From an uncultured Eubacteriales bacterium (GTDB taxonomy: Bacteria; Bacillota; Clostridia; UBA1381; UMGS1253): DNA of 13,196 bases. Shown here piece after piece: positions 5,066 to 12,097 of the stretch; the stretch's first letter is position 1; each line of letters begins with the position of its first letter. A program made the translations under genes and the position numbers. The stretch is taken from assembly GCA_900550065.1 (NCBI GenBank), contig URQR01000037.1:1-13196 (forward strand). The letters are read 5' to 3'. Under the pieces are notes generated by a model. That model ran no database searches. It saw only the letters and a program-made list of their open reading frames with translations, and was not told the DNA's origin.

Positions 5066-7303
5066 ATGAAAAAGCTGTTTAAGAGCCTGATTGCACTCAC
5101 GTTGTGTTTGTCGATGCTTCTGGGGATGCGTACCTTTGTGTCCGCAGAGGAAAAAATTACCGTCTTGCTCGACGGAAAGGAGCTCGTTTTTTCTGACCAG
5201 CTTCCGGTATTGGTGGAGGATCGGACGCTTGTGCCGATGCGCGCAATTTTTGAGGCGATGGGTGCGGTTGTGTTTTGGGATAAATACGACGACAGCGTGG
5301 TCGCGGTCAAAGATACCGATATGGTAGAACTTTGGATTGGGAAAACAGAAGCGAGAAAGAATGCGCAAAGCGTGACGCTCGACGTCCCGGCACAGCTTAT
5401 CAACGACCGGACGATGGTACCGCTCCGCTTTGTCGGGGAGGCGCTTGGTGCGCAGGTCGACTGGATTGGTCACACGAACACGGTTGACATTAAAATGCTT
5501 GAAAAGCCCGCTGTGGAAACGAAAACGAACGACGAAAAGCTCGCCGCCCTGCCGGAGGGGGAAGTGCTTGCAAATAGCGAAACGGTGCTTGCCGCGGACA
5601 TCAGCGGCGGCGCTATGGTTAAAAAGGAAACCGTAAGCGTCAGCGGTATGCCGTTTAAAACGGCACTGCGGGTGCAGACGGTTACGGAACCGGATAATGC
5701 GTATAACGTTCAAATGAACCTACGCGTGAAGCAAGCGGTAAAAAAGGACGATATTCTGCTTTGTATGTTTTATGCGCGTGGGATAGAAACGTCCGCGGCG
5801 GACGGCAGCGCACAGCTCAGCGTCGTACATGAGGAGCTTGCCTCCGGCAAATATGACAAAACAATGTCGCAGGGGCTGACGCTGGAGCCGGGCGCGGAGT
5901 GGGTACGCGTGTTTATCCCATATACGGCGGGGATGGACATGGCGGCTGATAAGTCGCAGGTTAATATCCGCTTCGGCTATCCGCCGCAGACGGTTGAGAT
6001 TGCGGATTTTCAGGTCATCAACTATAAAAATTCGGCTGAATTTACAGACTTGCCCGTGATGGCGGCGACGTACCCGGGGCAGGAGGCGGACGCGCAGTGG
6101 CGTAAGGATGCATGGGCACGAATTGAACAGAACCGTAAGTCGGACTTTGATATTCAGGTAATCGGAGAAAACGGCGCGCCCGTTTCCGGTGCAAAGGTGA
6201 ACGTCGCGCTGCAAAAGCATGACTTTGACTTTGGTACGGCGGTGAATAAGGCGTTTTTAGACGAAACTAATGAGCGCGGCCGGCGGCTCAGTAAATATTT
6301 GCGCCTGTTTTTTAACGCTGCGGTGCCGGAAAATGAGCTGAAGCGGCCTTCGTGGGCGTCGAGTCAGGACACCGCAAAGCGAAGTGTCAACAAGCTGCTG
6401 TCCTATGACTTTGACGTGCGCGGGCACACGATGGTTTGGGACCGGTGGGATAAGCTGCCGCCGGCGTTTGAAACCGATTATGCGGTTAATGACCCTAAGC
6501 GGATGGAGACAGAGACGCTGGCGCACATTCGTGAGATTGGCGGTGCGTTTTCGGGCTATTTGCGCGAGTGGGATGTTGCGAATGAAATTTTGCAGAATAA
6601 CAAAATGCGCTCTATTTTGGGTGATGAAACGCTCGTAAAGTGGTATCAGGAGGCGAAAAAGGCCGACCCGCACGCGGTTTTGTACCTAAATGAAAACACG
6701 GTTGGCACAACGTATAACACACAGGCCAAAAAGTTTGAGGAACTGCTGAAAAAGCTGAAGGGAATGGGCGCGCCGATTGAGGCGGTGGGCTTTCAGTGCC
6801 ACTATAATGCGGCGTTCGACCCGCAAAAGTTTATTGAGCTGTCCGACGTGTTCGCGCCTTTGGTCGACGAGCTGAAAATTACGGAATTTGACTACAATTG
6901 CACGGATGAGCAATTGCAGGCTGACTTTACGCGCGACATGATAATAGCGGCTTACAGTCATCCGTCCTACAGCGGCTTTCTGATGTGGGGCTTTTACGAC
7001 GGGGCGCATTGGCTGAAAAACGCGCCGCTGCTGCGCGAAGACTGGACGCTCAAGCCGTCCGGCGCGGCTTATATTGATCTGGTGTATAACCAGCTTTGGA
7101 CAAACGAGGATGCGGTAACGGATGCGAAAGGAACAAGCACGGTGCGCGGCTATCAGGGTGAGTATATTGTGACGGTCGAATATAACGGAAAAACGTATCG
7201 GCAGCGCGCAGACCTGACAAAAGATGGCGCCAACAAGCTCGTCTTTGACGTATCTGCTGAGCCTGTTCCGCTTACGGATAAGCCGGTGCGGCAAATTCCC
7301 TAA
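5066..7303 (+). CDS. Secreted GH10 xylanase-like protein with copper-amine-oxidase-like N-terminal stalk domains
   Basis: A 745-residue exported glycosidase. ATG 5066 is preferred (AAAGGCGG ten bases upstream); an in-frame TTG at 5057 sits too close to that site. Residues 1-27 are a signal peptide ending at FVSA. Residues about 30-135 hold two copies of the short motif DRT(L/M)VP(M/L)R...GA.V.W (52-72 and 114-134), typical of the Cu_amine_oxidN1-type stalk domain, probably a wall-association module. Residues about 160-315 look like a beta-sandwich carbohydrate-binding-type module, and 351-375 like a short Ig-like strand region. The GH10 barrel spans about 378-670, with NAAVPENELK (407-416), VRGHTMVWD (441-449), EWDVANE (acid/base Glu497), GFQCHYN (565-571), KITEFD (nucleophile Glu597) and MWGFYDGAHW (630-639). 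A small beta domain with GTSTVRGYQGEYIVTVEY closes the protein. Family GH10 is sure; xylan as substrate is inferred. It sits 36 bases after asd, inside the lysine operon. Confidence 0.92.
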   Translation: MKKLFKSLIALTLCLSMLLGMRTFVSAEEKITVLLDGKELVFSDQLPVLVEDRTLVPMRAIFEAMGAVVFWDKYDDSVVAVKDTDMVELWIGKTEARKNAQSVTLDVPAQLINDRTMVPLRFVGEALGAQVDWIGHTNTVDIKMLEKPAVETKTNDEKLAALPEGEVLANSETVLAADISGGAMVKKETVSVSGMPFKTALRVQTVTEPDNAYNVQMNLRVKQAVKKDDILLCMFYARGIETSAADGSAQLSVVHEELASGKYDKTMSQGLTLEPGAEWVRVFIPYTAGMDMAADKSQVNIRFGYPPQTVEIADFQVINYKNSAEFTDLPVMAATYPGQEADAQWRKDAWARIEQNRKSDFDIQVIGENGAPVSGAKVNVALQKHDFDFGTAVNKAFLDETNERGRRLSKYLRLFFNAAVPENELKRPSWASSQDTAKRSVNKLLSYDFDVRGHTMVWDRWDKLPPAFETDYAVNDPKRMETETLAHIREIGGAFSGYLREWDVANEILQNNKMRSILGDETLVKWYQEAKKADPHAVLYLNENTVGTTYNTQAKKFEELLKKLKGMGAPIEAVGFQCHYNAAFDPQKFIELSDVFAPLVDELKITEFDYNCTDEQLQADFTRDMIIAAYSHPSYSGFLMWGFYDGAHWLKNAPLLREDWTLKPSGAAYIDLVYNQLWTNEDAVTDAKGTSTVRGYQGEYIVTVEYNGKTYRQRADLTKDGANKLVFDVSAEPVPLTDKPVRQIP

Positions 7304-7325
7304 ATGAATAGAATTGAAAACAATT

Positions 7326-7354
7326 TTGAGACTATTGCATAAATATAGTATAAC
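7326..7354 (+). promoter_or_regulatory. Candidate internal promoter for dapA
   Basis: TTGAGA (7326-7331) and TATAAC (7349-7354) are 17 bases apart and each matches five of six consensus positions. It lies in the 88-base gap between the GH10 gene and dapA, which has no strong terminator. It would let dapA-dapB be expressed independently of the riboswitch. Confidence 0.65.
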
Positions 7355-7391
7355 AGTACGAACAATTTTCTTATAAGGAGAGGGAGTCAAT

Positions 7392-8279
7392 ATGAAAAAG
7401 CCATTGTTTACAGGCTCCGGTGTGGCGATTGTCACGCCGTTTACAAAGGAGGGCGTGGACTTCGATAAGCTCGGCGAGCTAATCGAGTTTCATATTGCTA
7501 ATAAAACAGACGCTATCATTATCTGCGGCACGACGGGCGAGGCCTCAACAATGCCGGACGCAGAGCATAAGGCTACGATTGAATATACGGTAAAAAAGAC
7601 GGCGGGGCGTATTCCGGTTATTGCAGGAACAGGCTCAAACGATACGCCGCACGCCATTGAGCTTTCTCGGTTTGCGCAGAGCGTTGGCTGCGACGGGCTG
7701 CTTGTTGTGACGCCGTATTACAATAAAACAACGCAAAAGGGGCTCTATCTGCACTTTAAGGCGATTGCAGAAAGTGTTGATATTCCGATTATCCTTTATA
7801 ATGTGCCGGGCAGGACGAAGCTTTCTATTGCGCTCGATACGTTAGAAAAGCTTGCTAAAATCGACAATATTGTTGCCATCAAGGAGGCGAGCGGTGACAT
7901 CGCGTATTTGTCGCACGTTGCGGCGCGCGTGCCTGAGCTTGCGATTTATTCCGGCAATGACGATATGGTAATACCGGCGCTTTCCGTCGGCGGTCTTGGC
8001 GTGATTTCCGTAGCGGCGAATATTATACCGGAGGATATGCATAATATGTGCCAGCTTTATTTTGATGGTAAGGTAAAAGAAGCAGCGCAGATGCAGCTTC
8101 GCGCGCTCGATTTGATTGATAAGCTGTTCATCGAGGTAAATCCGATTCCAATTAAAAACGCGATGAATATGCTTGGCTATGCGGTCGGCGATTTGCGGAT
8201 GCCGCTGTGTGACTTAGAGGAAAAGAACGTTCCGGTTGTGAAAAAGGCGCTGGCAGATTATGGCCTTGCGGTAAAATAG
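7392..8279 (+). CDS. dapA: 4-hydroxy-tetrahydrodipicolinate synthase
   Basis: Condenses pyruvate with aspartate semialdehyde in the first committed step of lysine and diaminopimelate synthesis. The 295-residue length is normal. Active-site residues line up with E. coli DapA at a constant offset of three: Thr47 and Thr48 in CGTTGEAST, Tyr136 and Arg141 in ILYNVPGRT, and the Schiff-base Lys164 in VAIKEASGD. The GVISVAAN segment (193-200) and the C-terminal IPIKNAMNMLG (242-252) are also typical. The start follows AAGGAGAGGGAG. dapB follows after 39 bases. Confidence 0.98.
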   Translation: MKKPLFTGSGVAIVTPFTKEGVDFDKLGELIEFHIANKTDAIIICGTTGEASTMPDAEHKATIEYTVKKTAGRIPVIAGTGSNDTPHAIELSRFAQSVGCDGLLVVTPYYNKTTQKGLYLHFKAIAESVDIPIILYNVPGRTKLSIALDTLEKLAKIDNIVAIKEASGDIAYLSHVAARVPELAIYSGNDDMVIPALSVGGLGVISVAANIIPEDMHNMCQLYFDGKVKEAAQMQLRALDLIDKLFIEVNPIPIKNAMNMLGYAVGDLRMPLCDLEEKNVPVVKKALADYGLAVK

Positions 8280-8318
8280 GACACAGTATAAATTTACAGA
8301 AGATAAAGAGGGTCTATT

Positions 8319-9077
8319 ATGGTAAAAGTAATCATGAACGGCGCAAACGGAAAAATGGGGCAGGTTATTACGCGGCTGGTCAGCGATATGGAGGATGTGT
8401 CAATCGTTGCTGGCGTGGATATTAATGACTCGATTGTAAATACATATCCGGTTTACGGTGACATTTTCGAGGTGCGCGAGCAGGCGGACGTTATCATCGA
8501 CTTTTCGCACCCGTCCTGTTTGGAAACGCTGCTGAAATATGCCTGTGAAAAGAAGCTTCCCATTGTTGTCGCGACGACGGGGCTCAGTGAGAATCAGAAG
8601 GGAATGATACAGGCGGCGGCGCGGCAGACGGCGGTCTTTTTCTCAGCGAATATGAGTCTGGGGATTAATTTATTAATTGACCTCGCGAAGCGCGCGGCGA
8701 AGCTCTTAGAAGGCAACTTTGACATAGAAATTATAGAAAAGCACCATAACCAGAAGATTGATGCGCCGAGCGGGACTGCGCTTGCAATTGCGGATGAGAT
8801 TTCGTCTGTGCTGTCTGCGCCGCCGGCGTACGTATACGACCGGCATTCGCAGCGTAAAAAGCGCAGTAAGGCAGAAATCGGCCTGCACGCGGTGCGCGGC
8901 GGTACGATTGTGGGCGACCACGACGTGATGTTTGCCGGAACGGACGAGATTATTACGCTGTCGCACCATGCGGCCTCGAAAGAGGTGTTCGCGGTGGGGG
9001 CGGTGCGCGCGGCACAGTTTTTGTGCGGCAAAGCGCCCGGCCTGTACGACATGAGCGATTTAGTATCAAGTATGTAA
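8319..9077 (+). CDS. dapB: 4-hydroxy-tetrahydrodipicolinate reductase
   Basis: Reduces the DapA product with NAD(P)H to tetrahydrodipicolinate. In 252 residues it shows the dinucleotide-binding loop NGANGKMGQ (7-15), VDFSHP-type segment IIDFSHPSC (59-67), ATTGLSENQ (85-93), FSANMSLGINLL (108-119), the catalytic signature EKHHNQKIDAPSGTA (140-154; His142, His143, Lys146) and VRGGTIVGDHDVMFAG (192-207). It is slightly shorter than the E. coli enzyme, as in many Gram-positive bacteria. The start follows AAAGAGGG. Its gap to the following ACT gene is 33 bases. Confidence 0.98.
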   Translation: MVKVIMNGANGKMGQVITRLVSDMEDVSIVAGVDINDSIVNTYPVYGDIFEVREQADVIIDFSHPSCLETLLKYACEKKLPIVVATTGLSENQKGMIQAAARQTAVFFSANMSLGINLLIDLAKRAAKLLEGNFDIEIIEKHHNQKIDAPSGTALAIADEISSVLSAPPAYVYDRHSQRKKRSKAEIGLHAVRGGTIVGDHDVMFAGTDEIITLSHHAASKEVFAVGAVRAAQFLCGKAPGLYDMSDLVSSM

Positions 9078-9110
9078 GTGTGGCTTTCAGTTTAGAAAGG
9101 CGGTGGCGGT

Positions 9111-9581
9111 ATGGAACCTGTAGAACGTATTATTATGCGGGACAATGTCGTAGTTGTGACGATTGACCGGCTGCCCAATGTGGCGGGAACAATGGCGAAG
9201 GTGTTTCGCGTTTTGGCGGACGAGGGCATCAATGTCGATATGATTTCGAGCTTGCTGCCTGCTTCGAGCGAAATTGGGGTGTCGTTTAGCACGGAGGGCG
9301 ACGAGCTGACAAGGCTGATGGGCGTATCGCGCAAGGTACAGAGTATTTTTCCGGGCGCGGCGGTACACATCAACAGCGGCAACGCAAAGCTTGTGCTTGG
9401 CGGCTATATGGCCGAAACGGCCGGCGTCGGCGCGCGTGCGTTTGCATGTCTTGGCGCAGCGGAAATCGAGATACGGTTGATTACAACGAGTGAGAACGAG
9501 ATTTCACTCGTTGTGAACGAGGGAAACGCGGACGCTGCTGCGGAGGCGCTTGCGAAAGAGTTTGGGTGCGGGCAGGTATGA
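9111..9581 (+). CDS. Stand-alone double ACT protein resembling the aspartokinase regulatory domain
   Basis: A 156-residue protein without a kinase domain. Its two halves look like the paired ACT modules found at the C terminus of aspartokinase. The first covers about 11-70, with VVTIDRLPNVAGTMAKVFRVLADEGINVDMIS (seen across 15-46). The second covers about 84-153, with LVLGGYMAETAGVGARAFACLG and ITTSENEISLVVNEGNADAAAEALAKEFG; ITTSENEISLVV matches the aspartokinase ISTSEIKISVVV strand. No ATP or aspartate motifs are present. Being the last gene of an asd-dapA-dapB operon, it may bind lysine or threonine and act as a separate regulatory subunit or sensor for the pathway, but that role is inference. 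The start follows AAAGGCGGTGGCGG. The stop codon lies in the loop of a terminator. Confidence 0.88.
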   Translation: MEPVERIIMRDNVVVVTIDRLPNVAGTMAKVFRVLADEGINVDMISSLLPASSEIGVSFSTEGDELTRLMGVSRKVQSIFPGAAVHINSGNAKLVLGGYMAETAGVGARAFACLGAAEIEIRLITTSENEISLVVNEGNADAAAEALAKEFGCGQV

Positions 9582-9597
9582 TTCCTGCCCGTTTTTT
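9569..9597 (+). terminator. Rho-independent terminator overlapping the end of the ACT gene
   Basis: CGGGCAGG (9569-9576) and CCTGCCCG (9584-9591) form a perfect eight-pair stem with a seven-base loop, followed by six T (9592-9597). The ACT gene's TGA (9579-9581) lies in the loop. It ends the lysine operon only 24 bases before the next start codon. Confidence 0.92.
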
Positions 9598-9621
9598 ATC
9601 ACAGAACAGGAGGATAACAGG

Positions 9622-10020
9622 ATGGAAGAAGAAATCAAACGAATCATACGTGAATGTGACCTTGCAATCAAGCGGGAGGATTTTGACACACTTTTGTCCC
9701 ACTATACGGAGGACGCCGTGCTGGTTGTAAAGCCCGGCCTTGTTGCTAAGGGGAAAAAGAAGATACGCGACGCATTCGTCGCAATTGCAAAGTATTTTAA
9801 CAACAGCCTTGTCCCGACCCAGGGAAATATGGTGATTTTAGACGCGGGCGATACGGCGCTTGTTTTATCGCAGACGTTGCTCGCGGCGGACAAGGAGGAG
9901 TCTGTCTATTCGATGGACCGGCGTGCAACGTATGTCTTTACAAAGTGTGCGGACGGCGTTTGGCGCTGTGCGGTCGACAATTCCTATGGAACGGACTTGC
10001 TTACTGCAAAGTTGGACTGA
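9622..10020 (+). CDS. SnoaL/NTF2-like (DUF4440-type) small protein
   Basis: A 132-residue protein of the cone-shaped NTF2-like fold, often annotated as SnoaL-like or nuclear transport factor 2 family. The ATG at 9622 is chosen for its site ACAGGAGGATAACAGG; an upstream in-frame ATG at 9550 lies inside the ACT gene. Typical traits are the N-terminal helix with IRECDLAIKREDFDTLLSHYTEDAVLVVKPG (about 9-39), KGKKKIRDAF (43-52), the strand-rich middle, and the closing WRCAVDNSYG (114-123). The fold is used for very different functions and the ligand here is unknown. A terminator lies just upstream and another right after the gene, so it is expressed by read-through or from an unseen promoter inside the ACT gene. 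Confidence 0.82.
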   Translation: MEEEIKRIIRECDLAIKREDFDTLLSHYTEDAVLVVKPGLVAKGKKKIRDAFVAIAKYFNNSLVPTQGNMVILDAGDTALVLSQTLLAADKEESVYSMDRRATYVFTKCADGVWRCAVDNSYGTDLLTAKLD

Positions 10021-10030
10021 ATTAAAATTA

Positions 10031-10063
10031 AAAATAGCCTCTACATAAAGAGGCTATTTTTTT
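10031..10063 (+). terminator. Rho-independent terminator after the SnoaL-like gene
   Basis: AAAATAGCCTCT (10031-10042) and AGAGGCTATTTT (10049-10060) form a perfect twelve-pair stem with a six-base loop and further T residues to 10063. The symmetric A and T ends would let it work in both directions. Confidence 0.95.
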
Positions 10064-10073
10064 GTTAAAATGC

Positions 10074-10102
10074 TTGACATATATCACATTGTGATGTAAT
10101 AT
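10074..10102 (+). promoter_or_regulatory. Promoter of padR-DUF2812
   Basis: TTGACA (10074-10079) is followed after 17 bases by TAATAT (10097-10102), four of six matches. A better -10, TATTAT at 10100-10105, would need a 20-base spacer. The core promoter is interleaved with inverted repeats. Confidence 0.7.
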
Positions 10103-10134
10103 TATATCATAACGCGATATATCATAGTGTGATA
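10083..10134. promoter_or_regulatory. Cluster of three dyad operators, probably for PadR
   Basis: Three inverted repeats lie between the -35 and the padR ribosome site. ATCACA-T-TGTGAT at 10083-10095 is perfect and sits within the promoter spacer. TATATC (10103-10108) with GATATA (10116-10121) is perfect with a seven-base centre. TATCATA-G-TGTGATA at 10120-10134 has one mismatch. All share TATC/GATA-type half sites. Autorepression by the adjacent PadR protein is the simplest reading, since PadR genes are commonly autoregulated. Confidence 0.7.
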
Positions 10135-10147
10135 AGGGGATGATAAA

Positions 10148-10465
10148 ATGAATTTACAGCACCTGCAAAAACGTTTTATCCCAATGAGTGAAACGATGTT
10201 TTACATTCTTTCCTCGCTGACTGAAGCGCGGCATGGCTATGGCATTATGCAGCACGTCGAAAAGCTGACCCGCGGGCGGATTGTGCTCGGCGCAGGCACG
10301 GTCTATCAGAGCCTTTCGAAGTTAGAAAAGGAAAAGTTGATTGTGGTCGTGCGGGAGTATGACCGGAAAAAGGAATATATTGCAACAGAAGCAGGACGAG
10401 TCATCCTGCAAAAAGAGGCAGCGCGGATTTGTGAGTTGTATCAAGTGGCAAAGGAGTTGGTCTAA
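10148..10465 (+). CDS. PadR-family transcriptional regulator
   Basis: A 105-residue winged-helix regulator of the short PadR subfamily (PadR-s2, like LmrR), which lacks a large C-terminal domain. Motifs are MFYILSSLTEARHGYGIMQHVEKLTRG (about 17-43), LGAGTVYQSLSKLEKEKLI (47-65) containing the recognition helix, and the wing REYDRKKEYIATEAGR (69-84), followed by one dimerisation helix. The start follows AAGGGG. Its stop is directly followed by the ATG of the DUF2812 gene, a standard pairing in Bacillota in which PadR controls the partner in response to an unknown ligand or membrane stress. Confidence 0.95.
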   Translation: MNLQHLQKRFIPMSETMFYILSSLTEARHGYGIMQHVEKLTRGRIVLGAGTVYQSLSKLEKEKLIVVVREYDRKKEYIATEAGRVILQKEAARICELYQVAKELV

Positions 10466-11002
10466 ATGGAAAAGAAGACAGTTTGGTTTTCGGCGTTACG
10501 CCGTGTCGTGCCGGCGGACTACGAGCAATGGCTCGAGACGCTTGCACTACAGGGCTGGAACATTGACCGGGTCGGTCAGACCAGTTCGATGAAAATGACG
10601 TTTACGAAGACAAATCCGATGCAGTACCGCTATGTGTTCGATTTAAACGCCTTTCCAAACAAAGATTATTTCAATACGTATGAACAGTTTGGCTGGGAGT
10701 GTATTGGGCATATGGCGAGCTGTTATATCTGGCGCAGAGAATACACCGGCGCGCGGCCGGAGTCGTTTTCCGATACGGAAAGTTTGATAAAACGGAATAA
10801 GCGGGTCAGGACCGTGCTCCTGATTTGCCTTGCCATGCTTTTACTCGGCCTTGCGGCGGTCGTTTTTGGGTTTGGCGTTTCGATGTATGTGGGCGATTGG
10901 GAGGACTGTATCGAATTAGCGGTTACGTTTGCTCTGCTTTGTGGTATGACGGCATATTTGTGGTGGGCGGCAGGAAAGATTAGAAAAAATATGGAGCGAT
11001 GA
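10466..11002 (+). CDS. DUF2812 membrane protein
   Basis: A 178-residue protein of the DUF2812 family, whose function is unknown. The N-terminal cytoplasmic domain (about 1-110) has the family features KKTVWFSALRR, LETLALQGWNI (23-33) and YEQFGWECIGHMASCYIWRRE (72-92). Two hydrophobic helices follow at about 116-137 and 149-169, separated by an acidic loop GDWEDCIE, with a basic tail. The start codon abuts the padR stop; its ribosome site AAGGAG (10451-10456) lies within padR, so translation is probably coupled. It is likely the regulated target of the PadR protein. Confidence 0.9.
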   Translation: MEKKTVWFSALRRVVPADYEQWLETLALQGWNIDRVGQTSSMKMTFTKTNPMQYRYVFDLNAFPNKDYFNTYEQFGWECIGHMASCYIWRREYTGARPESFSDTESLIKRNKRVRTVLLICLAMLLLGLAAVVFGFGVSMYVGDWEDCIELAVTFALLCGMTAYLWWAAGKIRKNMER

Positions 11003-11023
11003 CTGTAAAATGAGGTCGCGTAC

Positions 11024-11052
11024 TTGCATGATGTGTACAATAGCGGTATACT
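11024..11052 (+). promoter_or_regulatory. Promoter of the Gfo/Idh/MocA gene
   Basis: TTGCAT (11024-11029) and TATACT (11047-11052) are separated by 17 bases, with four and five of six consensus matches. It lies 24 bases before the start codon, so the 5' leader would be short. Confidence 0.65.
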
Positions 11053-11075
11053 ATACCAAAGGAGGGGGACAGATT

Positions 11076-12044
11076 ATGAAAGATGGAAAATTACAGGTCG
11101 CTGTCGTTGGAGCGTGGCACGTCCACGCAAAGGATTACGCGGCAGTCATACAGGCGAGGAAGGATTGTACGCTCGCCTATGTTTGGGATGACGACAAAAC
11201 ACGCGGGGAGGAATTTGCGAAGGCGTTTTCGTGTACGTATATCGCCGATTATGACGCGCTTTTAGCGATGGACACACTCGACGCGGTGATTATTACCTCC
11301 GCGACAGACCAGCACCCGGCGCTTATCGTGAAGGCCGCGCAGGCGAAAAAGCACATCTACACGGAAAAGGTTCTGGCTCTTACGAGCGAAGGATGCAGAC
11401 AGATTATGGACAGCGTAGAAAAAAGCGGCGTCAAATTCTGTATCAGCTTTCCGTGGCGGTGTAAGCCGGGCGTACTGGCCGCAAAGGAGATTGCGGACAG
11501 CGGCGTGCTGGGTAAAATTGTGTATGCGCGCGTACACAACGCGCATAACGGCGCGATTGCACAATGGCTGCCGGAACAGTTTTACAACCCGCAGGAGTGT
11601 GGCGGCGGTGCGATGATTGATTTGGGTACGCACAGTATGTATATTTTGCACTGGCTGCTTGGTAAGCCACAAAAGGCGGCGAGCGTCTTTACGAATGTGA
11701 CGGGGCGCGCGGTCGAGGACAACGCTGTCACGGTGATGCAGTTTGACGGCGGTGCGATTGGCGTAGCGGAAACGGGCTTTGTGCACACCGGCGATATGTT
11801 TAAAATGGAGCTCAACGGGACGCAGGGGAGCCTGCTGGTTACGGACGCGGGCGAGGCCGTGCGCTACACCTGTGAAAAAACCGGCGGGGAATGGGTCACG
11901 GCAAAGACGCTGCCCGAGCGGTTGGCACATCCGGCTGACCAGTGGGTCGACGCAATTTTATACGGCGGGTCGATTGCCTTTGGGTTAGAGGAAGGTTTGG
12001 CGCTGACGGAGATGATGGAGGCGGCATACGCGGGGATATGTTAA
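11076..12044 (+). CDS. Gfo/Idh/MocA-family NAD(P)-dependent oxidoreductase
   Basis: A 322-residue sugar or cyclitol dehydrogenase-like protein. ATG 11076 is chosen for its strong site AAAGGAGGGGG; the frame is open to an earlier ATG at 11010, which lies upstream of the predicted promoter. The N-terminal Rossmann domain (about 6-120) has VAVVGAWHVHAKDY (8-21), where the second glycine of the usual GxGxxG loop is replaced by Trp14, and TEKVLAL (96-102), where the family EKP motif is EKV with Lys98 retained. The C-terminal substrate domain has GGGAMIDLGTHSMYILHWLLG (176-196), with Asp182 and His186 as the usual catalytic pair. The substrate is unknown. A sugar role would suit the nearby glycosidases, but no linkage is proven. 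Confidence 0.92.
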   Translation: MKDGKLQVAVVGAWHVHAKDYAAVIQARKDCTLAYVWDDDKTRGEEFAKAFSCTYIADYDALLAMDTLDAVIITSATDQHPALIVKAAQAKKHIYTEKVLALTSEGCRQIMDSVEKSGVKFCISFPWRCKPGVLAAKEIADSGVLGKIVYARVHNAHNGAIAQWLPEQFYNPQECGGGAMIDLGTHSMYILHWLLGKPQKAASVFTNVTGRAVEDNAVTVMQFDGGAIGVAETGFVHTGDMFKMELNGTQGSLLVTDAGEAVRYTCEKTGGEWVTAKTLPERLAHPADQWVDAILYGGSIAFGLEEGLALTEMMEAAYAGIC

Positions 12045-12080
12045 AAAGAAAAAAGGGCTGCGGTAATTTTTGCCGCAGCC
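12043..12080 (-). terminator. Terminator between the convergent oxidoreductase and aldo/keto reductase genes
   Basis: GGCTGCGG (12056-12063) and CCGCAGCC (12073-12080) make a perfect eight-pair stem with a nine-base loop. Read on the minus strand the hairpin is followed by a T-rich tract (complement of 12043-12054), a classical terminator for the aldo/keto reductase. On the plus strand only ATTATTG follows, so termination of the Gfo/Idh/MocA transcript would be weaker. Confidence 0.88.
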
Positions 12081-12097
12081 ATTATTGCGTATATTGT

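Noticed and set aside
7313..7330. Small AATTG/CAATT dyad after the GH10 gene as a terminator
   Set aside because: Only five A/T-rich pairs without a proper T-tract; too weak to call a terminator.
9550..9582. Possible promoter TTGCGA with TATGAT (9577-9582) for the SnoaL-like gene
   Set aside because: The spacer would be 21 bases and the -10-like sequence is the loop of the terminator, so it is probably coincidental.
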